Below, in pieces: positions 8,406-16,106 of a DNA stretch of 64,000 nucleotides. The stretch comes from Pseudescherichia sp031998825 (lineage in GTDB: Bacteria; Pseudomonadota; Gammaproteobacteria; Enterobacterales; Enterobacteriaceae), in the NCBI RefSeq assembly GCF_031998825.1, contig NZ_DAMACX010000003.1:1-64000 (forward strand), read 5' to 3'. The position numbers and the translations under genes were made by a program. The notes under the pieces were generated by a model. It was not told the DNA's origin, did no database searches, and was given only the letters and a program-made list of their open reading frames with translations. How positions within the stretch are numbered: position 1 is the first letter of the stretch; each line of letters starts with the position of its first letter.

Positions 8406-9188
8406 ATGAATAAGTTGGTATTATCGCTTTCTCTGGTGCTTGCTCTCTCCAGCGCGTCCAGCGCCTTCGCTGCCATTCCGCAAAAACTGCGCATTGGCAC
8501 CGATCCCACCTACGCCCCGTTCGAATCGAAGAATGCGCAGGGTGAATTAATCGGTTTTGATATCGATCTGGCAAAAGAGCTGTGTAAACGCATTAATACG
8601 CAGTGTACCTTCGTTGAGAACCCGCTGGATGCGCTGATCCCGTCGCTGAAAGCGAAGAAAATCGATGCCATCATGTCGTCGCTCTCGATCACCGAGAAGC
8701 GTCAGCAGGAGATCGCGTTTACTGACAAGCTTTATGCGGCAGATTCACGTCTGGTAGTGGCGAAAGTGTCTAACATTCAGCCGGACCTGTCGACCCTGAA
8801 AGGCAAGCGCGTTGGCGTTCTGCAGGGCACCACCCAGGAGACCTACGGCAACGAGCACTGGGCGGCGAAAGGGGTGGAGATCGTCTCCTACCAGGGCCAG
8901 GACTCCATCTATGCTGACCTGACTGCGGGCCGCATCGACGCCGCGTTCCAGGATGAAGTGGCCGCCAGCGAAGGTTTCCTGAAAACCTCTGCGGGCAAAG
9001 AGTACAAATTTGGTGGCCCGTCCATCAAAGATGAGAAGCTGTTTGGCGTCGGTACCGGCATGGGCATCCGCAAAGAGGACAACGAGCTGCGCGAAGCGCT
9101 GAACAAAGCCTTTGCCGATATGCGTGCCGACGGTACCTACGAAAAGCTGGCGAAAAAGTATTTCGATTTTGATGTTTACGGTGGCTAA
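8406..9188 (+). CDS. hisJ: Histidine-binding periplasmic protein
   Basis: HisJ is the histidine receptor of the HisQMP ABC importer. I start it at the ATG at 8406, because GAGG lies seven bases upstream and the signal peptide then begins MNKLVLSLSLVLAL, like E. coli. The in-frame ATGs at 8394 and 8400 would place that ribosome site inside the gene. The 260 residues align end to end with E. coli HisJ, with cleavage after AFA|AIPQ and the terminus 'YFDFDVYGG'. It is about 70% identical to ArgT by eye, reflecting an old tandem duplication. A G+C-rich hairpin separates it from hisQ. Confidence 0.97.
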   Translation: MNKLVLSLSLVLALSSASSAFAAIPQKLRIGTDPTYAPFESKNAQGELIGFDIDLAKELCKRINTQCTFVENPLDALIPSLKAKKIDAIMSSLSITEKRQQEIAFTDKLYAADSRLVVAKVSNIQPDLSTLKGKRVGVLQGTTQETYGNEHWAAKGVEIVSYQGQDSIYADLTAGRIDAAFQDEVAASEGFLKTSAGKEYKFGGPSIKDEKLFGVGTGMGIRKEDNELREALNKAFADMRADGTYEKLAKKYFDFDVYGG

Positions 9189-9212
9189 TCCCCACCTGTG
9201 ACAAACGTGCGA

Positions 9213-9233
9213 CCCCTCCCACGACGGGAGGGG
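9213..9233 (+). other. Intercistronic stem-loop between hisJ and hisQ
   Basis: CCCCTCCC and GGGAGGGG form a perfect 8-bp stem with a 5-base loop, with no T-run. Such a structure commonly stabilises the upstream message, which would help make the receptor in excess over the membrane proteins. Confidence 0.6.
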
Positions 9234-9273
9234 AAAAGACACGGCAGACACTACACACCACGGGGCAGGCTGC

Positions 9274-9960
9274 ATGCTGTACGGGTTTTCTCAAGTTATA
9301 TTCCAGGGCGCTGTCGTCACGCTGGAGCTGGCACTCAGCTCGGTTGTGCTGGCCGTGCTGATAGGCCTCGCCGGGGCGGGAGCCAAGCTCTCGCACAACC
9401 GCGTGCTGGTCACGCTTTTTGAAGGCTACACCACGCTTATCCGTGGCGTGCCCGATCTGGTGCTGATGCTGCTCATCTTCTACGGGCTGCAAATCGCGCT
9501 CAACAGCCTCACCGACGCTGTTGGCATGGCGCAGATTGATATCGATCCGATGATCGCCGGTATCATCACCCTCGGCTTTATCTACGGGGCCTACTTTACT
9601 GAAACCTTTCGCGGGGCGTTTATGGCCGTGCCGAAAGGGCACATCGAGGCGGCGACCGCCTTTGGCTTTACCGGCGGCCAGACCTTTCGCCGCATTCTCT
9701 TCCCGGCCATGATGCGCTACGCCCTGCCGGGCATTGGTAACAACTGGCAGGTGATCCTCAAGGCTACCGCGCTGGTGTCGCTGCTGGGCCTCGAGGACGT
9801 GGTGAAAGCCACCCAGCTCGCCGGGAAAAGCACCTGGGAGCCGTTCTACTTTGCCGTGGTCTGCGGGCTTATCTACTTAGTATTTACAACGGTCTCTAAT
9901 GGTGTGCTGCTTCTGCTCGAACGCCGCTACTCCGTGGGCGTGAAGAGGGCTGACCTGTGA
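9274..9960 (+). CDS. hisQ: Histidine/Lys-Arg-Orn ABC transporter permease HisQ
   Basis: HisQ is one of the two inner-membrane subunits of the HisQMP2 importer. It has 228 residues, as in E. coli, with about five hydrophobic segments. The cytoplasmic EAA loop is visible as 'HIEAATAFGFTGGQTFRRILFPAMM' in two parts near residues 125-150, the site that docks HisP. It begins after the hisJ hairpin and overlaps hisM by four bases (GTGA), so the two permeases are translationally coupled. Confidence 0.97.
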   Translation: MLYGFSQVIFQGAVVTLELALSSVVLAVLIGLAGAGAKLSHNRVLVTLFEGYTTLIRGVPDLVLMLLIFYGLQIALNSLTDAVGMAQIDIDPMIAGIITLGFIYGAYFTETFRGAFMAVPKGHIEAATAFGFTGGQTFRRILFPAMMRYALPGIGNNWQVILKATALVSLLGLEDVVKATQLAGKSTWEPFYFAVVCGLIYLVFTTVSNGVLLLLERRYSVGVKRADL

Positions 9961-10673
9961 TCGAGATTATTCAGGAGTACTGGCGCTCCCTGCTGTGGAC
10001 CGACGGCTACCGCTTTACCGGCGTGGCGATCACCCTCTGGCTGCTGATCGCGTCGGTGGTAATGGGCGGCATCCTCGCGCTGTTTCTCGCCATCGGCCGC
10101 GTCTCCAGCAATAAATTTATCCGCTTTCCAATCTGGCTGTTTACCTACGTTTTTCGTGGTACGCCGCTCTATGTCCAGCTGCTGGTCTTCTACTCCGGGA
10201 TGTACACGCTGGAGATTGTGAAGGGCACGGAGCTGCTGAACGCCTTTTTCCGCAGCGGCCTGAACTGTACGGTGCTGGCGTTAACCCTTAATACCTGCGC
10301 CTACACCACCGAGATTTTTGCCGGGGCGATCCGTTCCGTGCCGCACGGTGAGATCGAGGCGGCGCGGGCCTATGGCTTTTCATCGGTGAAGATGTACCGC
10401 TGCATTATTCTGCCGTCGGCGCTGCGCATTGCGCTGCCTGCCTACAGCAATGAGGTGATCCTGATGCTGCACTCCACGGCGCTGGCCTTTACCGCCACCG
10501 TCCCGGATCTGCTGAAAATTGCCCGTGATATTAACTCGGCCACCTACCAGCCCTTTACCGCGTTTGGTATCGCCGCCGTGCTGTACCTGATTATCTCCTA
10601 TGTTCTGATCAGCCTGTTCCGCAAAGCGGAAAAACGCTGGCTGAAGCATGTGAAACCTTCTTCGACGCACTGA
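9957..10673 (+). CDS. hisM: Histidine/Lys-Arg-Orn ABC transporter permease HisM
   Basis: HisM pairs with HisQ to form the translocation pore. It has 238 residues, the E. coli length, and starts with GTG overlapping the hisQ stop. The EAA loop 'EIEAARAYGFSSVKMY' lies at about 130-145. Several hydrophobic segments are visible. It ends 'KHVKPSSTH' seven bases before hisP. Confidence 0.97.
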   Translation: MIEIIQEYWRSLLWTDGYRFTGVAITLWLLIASVVMGGILALFLAIGRVSSNKFIRFPIWLFTYVFRGTPLYVQLLVFYSGMYTLEIVKGTELLNAFFRSGLNCTVLALTLNTCAYTTEIFAGAIRSVPHGEIEAARAYGFSSVKMYRCIILPSALRIALPAYSNEVILMLHSTALAFTATVPDLLKIARDINSATYQPFTAFGIAAVLYLIISYVLISLFRKAEKRWLKHVKPSSTH

Positions 10674-10680
10674 GAATACG

Positions 10681-11454
10681 ATGTCCGAGAATAAATTAAA
10701 CGTTACAGATCTGCACAAGCGCTACGGCGAACACGAGGTGCTGAAAGGGGTATCGCTGCAGGCTAACGCGGGCGATGTGATCACCATTATCGGCTCGTCC
10801 GGATCCGGCAAAAGTACCTTCCTGCGCTGCATTAACTTTCTCGAGAAGCCAAGCGAAGGCACGATTATGGTTAGCGGGCAGAATATCACCCTGGTGCGAG
10901 ATAAAGACGGCCAGCTGAAGGTGGCTGACAAACATCAGCTGCGCCTGCTGCGCACCCGCCTGACCATGGTATTCCAGCACTTTAACCTCTGGAGCCACAT
11001 GACGGTGCTGGAGAACGTGATGGAAGCGCCGATTCAGGTGCTGGGGCTAAGCAAACAGGAGGCGCGTGAGCGAGCGGTGAAGTATCTGGCGAAGGTGGGT
11101 ATCGACGAACGCGCCCAGGCCAAATACCCGGTGCACCTCTCCGGCGGCCAGCAGCAGCGCGTCTCTATTGCCCGTGCGCTGGCGATGGAGCCTGAGGTCC
11201 TGCTGTTTGACGAGCCGACCTCGGCGCTGGATCCTGAGCTGGTGGGTGAGGTGCTGCGCATCATGCAGCAGCTGGCGGAGGAGGGGAAAACCATGGTGGT
11301 GGTGACCCATGAGATGGGCTTTGCCCGCCACGTCTCTTCCCACGTCATCTTCCTGCATCAGGGGAAAATTGAGGAGGAGGGCAAGCCGGAGGCGCTGTTC
11401 GACCATCCGCAAAGCCCGCGCCTGCAGCAGTTCCTCAAAGGTTCGCTGAAGTAA
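10681..11454 (+). CDS. hisP: Histidine/Lys-Arg-Orn ABC transporter ATPase HisP
   Basis: HisP is the ATPase that powers uptake from HisJ or ArgT. The 257 residues match E. coli HisP. Walker A is GSSGSGKST (about 38-46), the ABC signature is LSGGQ (153-157), Walker B is LLFDE (174-178), and the switch histidine is in 'VVTHEMGFA'. It closes the hisJQMP operon. A G+C-rich hairpin follows at 11463-11484. Confidence 0.98.
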   Translation: MSENKLNVTDLHKRYGEHEVLKGVSLQANAGDVITIIGSSGSGKSTFLRCINFLEKPSEGTIMVSGQNITLVRDKDGQLKVADKHQLRLLRTRLTMVFQHFNLWSHMTVLENVMEAPIQVLGLSKQEARERAVKYLAKVGIDERAQAKYPVHLSGGQQQRVSIARALAMEPEVLLFDEPTSALDPELVGEVLRIMQQLAEEGKTMVVVTHEMGFARHVSSHVIFLHQGKIEEEGKPEALFDHPQSPRLQQFLKGSLK

Positions 11455-11462
11455 CCTGCCGG

Positions 11463-11484
11463 CCCTCTCCTTAACCGGGGAGGG
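11463..11484. terminator. Hairpin between convergent hisP and the GNAT gene
   Basis: CCCTCTCC and GGGGAGGG pair over eight bases (one G-T) across a 6-base loop. It lies between converging genes and overlaps the last codons of the minus-strand gene. The lack of a T-run makes it a weak terminator at best. Confidence 0.4.
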
Positions 11485-12010
11485 CTGAACTAAACTCCCG
11501 GGCGGTCAGACGGTAGACCCAGTCATCGTGAAACACGCCGTTCAGACGATAGACCTTCTGCAGGATCTCCACCCGGCTAAACCCCAGCTTCTCCAGCACG
11601 CGCTGTGAACCGGTATTGCCCGCCAGCACCCATGCGTTCAGCGCCGTAATGCCTGCTACGTCAAACGCGTAGTGACAAATCGCACGCAACGCTTCGCTGG
11701 CGTAGCCCTGCCCCTGGGCGTAGGTGGCAATGCTGTAACCGATATCCGCCTCCTCGAGATTTTCCGCTGACCTGCTCAGGCCAATATCCCCGACCGGGGT
11801 CGCTATTCCCTGCTGGCGAATGACAAATGCTCCTGTATCGATTAAGCGTGCGTCAAATACCCGACGAATATCCTCCTGCGAGGCAATATCCGCCATAAAA
11901 CGCATGATCGCCGGATCGCGGCGCAGGCGCAGAAAAAAGGGCCAGTCGGACTCCTGAAATGGAGTGAGGGTCAGGCGTGAAGTCGTCAGCGTAGGCATTG
12001 GAATCATCAT
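11471..12010 (-). CDS. GNAT family N-acetyltransferase (RimJ/RimL-like)
   Basis: The 179-residue protein opens with the RimJ-type strand 'LTTSRLTLTPFQESD' and has an acetyl-CoA loop in 'YAQGQGYASEALRAICHYAF' (about 114-133). The C-terminal 'NTGSQRVLEKLGFSRVE' is the typical GNAT motif B. It should transfer an acetyl group to an amine or protein N-terminus; the substrate cannot be read from sequence. Three in-frame Mets lie at the start (MMIPMPTL) and no clear ribosome site decides between them. This position in K-12 has no such gene. Confidence 0.85.
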   Translation of the reverse strand: MMIPMPTLTTSRLTLTPFQESDWPFFLRLRRDPAIMRFMADIASQEDIRRVFDARLIDTGAFVIRQQGIATPVGDIGLSRSAENLEEADIGYSIATYAQGQGYASEALRAICHYAFDVAGITALNAWVLAGNTGSQRVLEKLGFSRVEILQKVYRLNGVFHDDWVYRLTAREFSSALPG

Positions 12011-12074
12011 TCTGGTGAATCAGTCATTTACATTAGCACTAGAAAACTAAAATAGTGCTATTTATTTTAACGAT

Positions 12075-12968
12075 TCAGCGCACGACATCCGCGAGGGCCT
12101 CATCCAGATCGTACCAGCGAAAACCAAACCCGGAGGCCTCCAGGCGTTTAGGCAGGGCGCGCTGGCCGCCGAGCACCAGCACCGAGGATTCACCCATCAG
12201 CAGCCGCACGGCGCTGGCCGGGGCGCGAATAAAAGCAGGGCGGTGCAGGGCATGGCCGAGGGCGTGGGCAAAGCGCTCGTTATGCACCGGATAGGGGGAG
12301 ACCATATTAAAGGGTCCGCGCAGATCGTTATCCAGCAGCCAGATAATGCCGTTGACCATATCATCGATATGGATCCAGGCCAGGTACTGCCGTCCGCTGC
12401 CGATTGGGCCGCCGAGGCCGAGGCGAAATATCGGCAACATTTTTGCCAGCGCGCCGCCTTTTGGGGCGAAGACCACCCCGGTACGCAGCAGGCAGACGCG
12501 GGTGCGGTCGCTCAGCGCACCGCTGGCGATCTGCTCCCAGCGGGCGCAGAGCTTGTGGGTAAACTCGTTGTGCGGCGGCTCCTCTTCGGTCACCACCACC
12601 TCGCCGAGATCGCCGTAGTAGCCCGTCGCCGACCCGGAGATCAGCACCGAGGGGGGCGTGGCACTGGCCTTGATCAGATCCACCAGCTTCTGGGTGATCT
12701 GCCAGCGGCTGTTGCACAGGTTCGCTTTTTGCGCCTCGCTCCAGCGCTTGTCGGCGATAGGCTCCCCCGCCAGATTAATGACCGCATCGATGTCGTTAAG
12801 ATCGTGGCGATCGTTAAGCCCTTTGCTGAGGGTGACGCGATCGCCCAGCGTCCGTCGCGCCCGCTCGGGATTGCGGGTGATCGCCGTCACCGAATGCCCC
12901 AGCTCCAGCAGGCGGGGGACAAGATGGCTGCCAATCAGGCCGGTACCGCCGGTAATCAAAATCCTCAT
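12075..12968 (-). CDS. yfcH: YfcH, SDR39U1-type NAD(P)-binding epimerase-like protein
   Basis: The 297 residues match E. coli YfcH. The N-terminal Rossmann motif is 'ILITGGTGLIGSHL' (3-16), followed by the NAD-dependent epimerase fold and a DUF1731-type C-terminal domain ending 'GFRWYDLDEALADVVR'. Members are atypical short-chain dehydrogenases of unknown substrate; the bacterial family includes the cell-division inhibitor SulA-like SDRs of cyanobacteria. It lies 19 bases downstream of folX on the same strand, probably cotranscribed. Confidence 0.93.
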   Translation of the reverse strand: MRILITGGTGLIGSHLVPRLLELGHSVTAITRNPERARRTLGDRVTLSKGLNDRHDLNDIDAVINLAGEPIADKRWSEAQKANLCNSRWQITQKLVDLIKASATPPSVLISGSATGYYGDLGEVVVTEEEPPHNEFTHKLCARWEQIASGALSDRTRVCLLRTGVVFAPKGGALAKMLPIFRLGLGGPIGSGRQYLAWIHIDDMVNGIIWLLDNDLRGPFNMVSPYPVHNERFAHALGHALHRPAFIRAPASAVRLLMGESSVLVLGGQRALPKRLEASGFGFRWYDLDEALADVVR

Positions 12969-12987
12969 GCAACCTCCAGGGCTGCGC

Positions 12988-13350
12988 TTATCGTCGCCAG
13001 CTCATGCTCATTGACACCGAGTCGGCATACCGTAGCGCGTAAAGTTTATCGATCTCTACTTCAGCATATGTGACCCAGTGATGTTCGCGTGCGATATCGA
13101 GCACATCCTGGGTTAATTTTTCCAGCAAGAAGAAGCGATTGTTTTCAATATGCTGAATGATATTTTTGGTGATCGTCCGGTAGTTCAGCGCATCGTTGAT
13201 ATCTTCGCTGGCCCGCGCTTTGTCCGCGGGATAGTGGATCGCCACGTTGACCACGATGTCCTGGCGATTGGCAATCTCTTCGTCTTTGATGCCGATAAAG
13301 GTTCTCAGGCGCAAATTTTTAATTCGTATGATGGCGTCTGGCTGCGACAT
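12988..13350 (-). CDS. folX: Dihydroneopterin triphosphate 2'-epimerase
   Basis: FolX epimerises 7,8-dihydroneopterin triphosphate to the monapterin form, and is a paralogue of the folate enzyme FolB. I start it at the ATG at 13350 (MSQPDAIIRIKNL), preceded by GAGGGA; this gives 120 residues, as in E. coli. The upstream in-frame ATG at 13386 has no ribosome site. The fold signature 'RIKNLRLRTFIGIKDEE' and the conserved 'NYRTITKNIIQHIE' are present. Confidence 0.96.
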   Translation of the reverse strand: MSQPDAIIRIKNLRLRTFIGIKDEEIANRQDIVVNVAIHYPADKARASEDINDALNYRTITKNIIQHIENNRFFLLEKLTQDVLDIAREHHWVTYAEVEIDKLYALRYADSVSMSMSWRR

Positions 13351-13424
13351 GGTAAATTCCCTCTGTGTAGTGAATAGCGCTATCATACACGAGGTTATAT
13401 GGCCCGCCTACGCGGGCGCAGCGG

Positions 13425-14054
13425 CTAAACCTGAGCAATTTTTTGCATTGCGCGCAGGGTGGCTGGCCGGGTGCGAATACGTTCGAACCAGTTGTTCACC
13501 GCCGGGTAGCTGCTGAGGTTGATCCGCTGACGTTCGTGCGCGTTGATCCACGGCCAGGCGGCGATATCGGCAATGCTGTAGTGCTCACCCCCCAGCCAGG
13601 GCACGCGCTCCAGCCGCTTGTTCATTACGCTGTAGAGACGCTGCGTTTCAACCTGAAAACGCTCGATGGCATAGGGCACCGGCTTGGGGGCAAAGTAGTT
13701 GAAGTGGTGATTTTGGCCCAGCATCGGACCCAGGCCGCCCACCTGCCAGAAGAGCCACTGTAGCGTCAGATGCCGCTCACGCAGCTCGCCGCTAAGGAGC
13801 TTGCCGCTCTTCTCCGCCAGATAAAGCAGGATCTCCCCCGACTCAAACAGGCTAAGCGGCGCGCCGCCGTCAGCAGGGGCATGATCAACGATGGCCGGAA
13901 TTTTATTATTCGGAGAGATCTCCAGAAAGTCGGGGCGAAACTGATCGCCTTTGCTGATATCGACGCGGATCAGGCGGTAATCCAGCTCCGCCTCCTCCAG
14001 AAACAGCGTGATCTTGTGACCGTTAGGGGTAGGGGCGTAATAGAGATCGATCAT
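13425..14054 (-). CDS. yfcG: Glutathione S-transferase-like disulfide reductase YfcG
   Basis: E. coli YfcG is a nu-class GST homologue with GSH-dependent disulfide-bond reductase activity. The start at 14054 gives MIDLYYAPTPNGHKITL, the family N-terminus, with Thr9/Asn11 at the active site as in E. coli. The upstream ATG at 14084 only adds ten unconserved residues. The thioredoxin-fold half carries 'NNKIPAIVDH' and 'LFESGEILLYLAEK', and the helical half 'LQWLFWQVGGLGPMLGQ'. At 209 residues it is a little shorter than the 215 of K-12 because the C-terminal tail is trimmed. Confidence 0.95.
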   Translation of the reverse strand: MIDLYYAPTPNGHKITLFLEEAELDYRLIRVDISKGDQFRPDFLEISPNNKIPAIVDHAPADGGAPLSLFESGEILLYLAEKSGKLLSGELRERHLTLQWLFWQVGGLGPMLGQNHHFNYFAPKPVPYAIERFQVETQRLYSVMNKRLERVPWLGGEHYSIADIAAWPWINAHERQRINLSSYPAVNNWFERIRTRPATLRAMQKIAQV

Positions 14055-14187
14055 CTCAACTCCTGTCTGGGAATAAAGTCGCAAACAGGAGTATAGGCGC
14101 TGGCGGACGAGGCGGGATTTTCAGGCAGTGACAGCTCGCACAGGACGCTATATTTTAGATGAAATTCGACAATTCAATGAGGATACC

Positions 14188-14826
14188 ATGGGCGAGCCAG
14201 CAATAACGTTGTGGTCTGATGCAGACTTTTTCTCTCCTTACGTCATGTCGGTGTACGTCACCCTGCACGAAAAGGGTCTGCCGTTCACGCTGAAGACCGT
14301 CGACCTTAACAGCGGGGAGCATCTGCACCCGGAGTGGAAAGGCTATCGCCTGAGCCGCCGCGTGCCGCTGCTGGAGATTGACGGCTTTGAGATGACGGAA
14401 TCCTCAGCGATTAGCGAATACCTTGAAGAGCGCTTTGCGCCGCCGGAGTGGGAGCGCGTCTATCCCCACGATATCCAGAAGCGCGCCCGGGCGCGGCAGA
14501 TCCAGGCCTGGCTGCGCAGCGATTTGCTGCCCATCCGCGAGGAGCGCGCAACGGACGTGGTTTTCGCCGGGGCGAAGAAGGGGCCGCTCAGCGAGGCGGG
14601 CCAGCAGAGCGCTGAAAAACTGTTTACCATCGCCAGCGCGCTGTTAACCCATGGCAAACCTAACCTATTTGGCGAATGGTGCATTGCCGACGCCGATCTG
14701 GCGCTGATGCTCAACCGGCTGGTGCTAAACGGCGACGAGGTTCCGGAGCGCCTGGCAGACTACGCCACCTTCCAGTGGCAGCGCTCCTCCGTCCAGCGCT
14801 ATATCGCACTTTCTGCGGTGCGCTGA
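14188..14826 (+). CDS. yfcF: Glutathione transferase YfcF
   Basis: YfcF is a GST with GSH-dependent peroxidase activity in E. coli. I start at the ATG at 14188 (MGEPAITLWSDADFFSPY), which has TGAGGA six bases upstream; the first in-frame ATG at 14128 adds a non-conserved 20-residue leader. The 212 residues contain the thioredoxin-fold motif 'RRVPLLEIDGFEMTESSAISEYLEERF'. It is divergent from yfcG. Confidence 0.95.
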   Translation: MGEPAITLWSDADFFSPYVMSVYVTLHEKGLPFTLKTVDLNSGEHLHPEWKGYRLSRRVPLLEIDGFEMTESSAISEYLEERFAPPEWERVYPHDIQKRARARQIQAWLRSDLLPIREERATDVVFAGAKKGPLSEAGQQSAEKLFTIASALLTHGKPNLFGEWCIADADLALMLNRLVLNGDEVPERLADYATFQWQRSSVQRYIALSAVR

Positions 14827-14890
14827 AGCTGTTTAGCGCAGGCAAATCCGTTATCATGAAGCGAGTTTTTCAACGATAAGGGTGTAAGCG

Positions 14891-15442
14891 ATGAAGCTGA
14901 TGTTTGCCTCCGATATCCACGGCTCGCTGCCAGCGACGGAGCGTGTGCTGGCGCTGTTTGCCGAGAGCGGCGCGCAGTGGCTGGTGATCCTTGGCGACCT
15001 GCTCAATCACGGGCCGCGTAATGCGCTGCCGGAGGGGTATGCGCCTGCGCAGGTGGCCGAGCGGCTGAACACTCAGGCGTCGCGAATCATCGCCGTGCGC
15101 GGCAACTGTGACAGCGAGGTGGATCAAATGCTGCTCACGTTTCCCATCACCGCCCCCTGGCAGCAGGTATTATTGGATAATTCCCGGCTGTTTTTGACTC
15201 ACGGCCATCTCTATAATGCAGAAAATTTACCACCGCTTGCCGCTGGCGATGTACTGATCTCCGGTCATACTCATATTCCGGTGGCGGAAAAGCGCGGCGA
15301 GATTATTCACTTCAACCCCGGCTCGGTGAGCATACCGAAGGGGGGCTTCGCCGCCAGCTACGGTATGTTTGAGGACGGTATTTTTCGCGTAATCGCACTG
15401 AACGATCAACGGATTATTGCAGAGGTCGCCATTAATCCGTAA
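14891..15442 (+). CDS. yfcE: Metal-dependent phosphodiesterase YfcE
   Basis: YfcE is a calcineurin-like phosphoesterase; the E. coli enzyme is manganese-dependent and acts on artificial phosphodiesters. All metal-binding motifs are visible: DIHGS (about 8-12), GDLLNHG, GNCD, THGH and GHTH. The 183 residues end 'IIAEVAINP', as in E. coli. GATAAGGGTG precedes the ATG. Confidence 0.96.
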   Translation: MKLMFASDIHGSLPATERVLALFAESGAQWLVILGDLLNHGPRNALPEGYAPAQVAERLNTQASRIIAVRGNCDSEVDQMLLTFPITAPWQQVLLDNSRLFLTHGHLYNAENLPPLAAGDVLISGHTHIPVAEKRGEIIHFNPGSVSIPKGGFAASYGMFEDGIFRVIALNDQRIIAEVAINP

Positions 15443-15498
15443 GTTAGCTCTCAACCAGAAACGCGCCACCAGAGCGCTATGCAGAGAAGGTTTTTCCG

Positions 15499-16044
15499 AT
15501 GGTGGAACAGAGTCATTTTACAGGCACGGAGTGGGTGGATATCGTCAATGAGGACAACGAGGTGATCGCGCAGGCCAGCCGCGAACAGATGCGCGCGCAG
15601 TGTTTGCGCCATCGCGCCACCTACATTGTCGTGCATGACGGCATGGGAAAAATTCTGGTGCAGCGTCGCACCGAAACAAAAGACTACCTGCCTGGCCTGC
15701 TGGACGCGACGGCGGGCGGCGTAGTGCAGGCGGACGAGGGGATGCTGGAATCCGCACGGCGTGAAGCGGAAGAGGAGCTGGGCATTGCTGGCGTGCCGTT
15801 TGCCGAGCATGGTCAGTTCTACTACGAAGACGACCACTGCCGCGTCTGGGGTGGGCTATTCAGCTGCGTCTCCCACGGGCCCTTTGCCCTGCAGGAGGAT
15901 GAGGTCAGCGAAGCGATCTGGATGACGCCGGAAGAGATCACTGCCCGCTGCGATGAGTTCACGCCGGATTCGCTCAAGGCGCTGGCGCTGTGGATGAGCC
16001 GCAACGCCAACAACGATACGCTTAAGCTGGCTGAAACCGAATAA
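15499..16044 (+). CDS. yfcD: Nudix hydrolase YfcD
   Basis: The 181-residue protein has a complete Nudix box, G-x5-E-x7-REAEEELGI, running from the second Gly of 'GGVVQADE' (about residues 74-96). It is related to isopentenyl-diphosphate isomerase-type Nudix proteins; the E. coli substrate is not firmly known. It is followed by a strong bidirectional terminator. Confidence 0.95.
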   Translation: MVEQSHFTGTEWVDIVNEDNEVIAQASREQMRAQCLRHRATYIVVHDGMGKILVQRRTETKDYLPGLLDATAGGVVQADEGMLESARREAEEELGIAGVPFAEHGQFYYEDDHCRVWGGLFSCVSHGPFALQEDEVSEAIWMTPEEITARCDEFTPDSLKALALWMSRNANNDTLKLAETE

Positions 16045-16061
16045 GCCTGTATAAAAGCATC

Positions 16062-16096
16062 AAGCCGGCCACGCTATGCCGTGGCCGGCTTTTTTA
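16062..16096. terminator. Bidirectional terminator between yfcD and the phosphoketolase gene
   Basis: AAGCCGGCCAC (16062-16072) and GTGGCCGGCTT (16081-16091) form a perfect 11-bp stem followed by TTTTT. It serves the convergent yfcD and phosphoketolase transcripts. Confidence 0.9.
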
Positions 16097-16106
16097 ATGC
16101 CTTAAC

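Noticed and set aside
7374..9188. argT and hisJ as a recent duplication or assembly duplication.
   Set aside because: The two genes differ throughout and each matches its own E. coli orthologue; this is the normal old paralogue pair.
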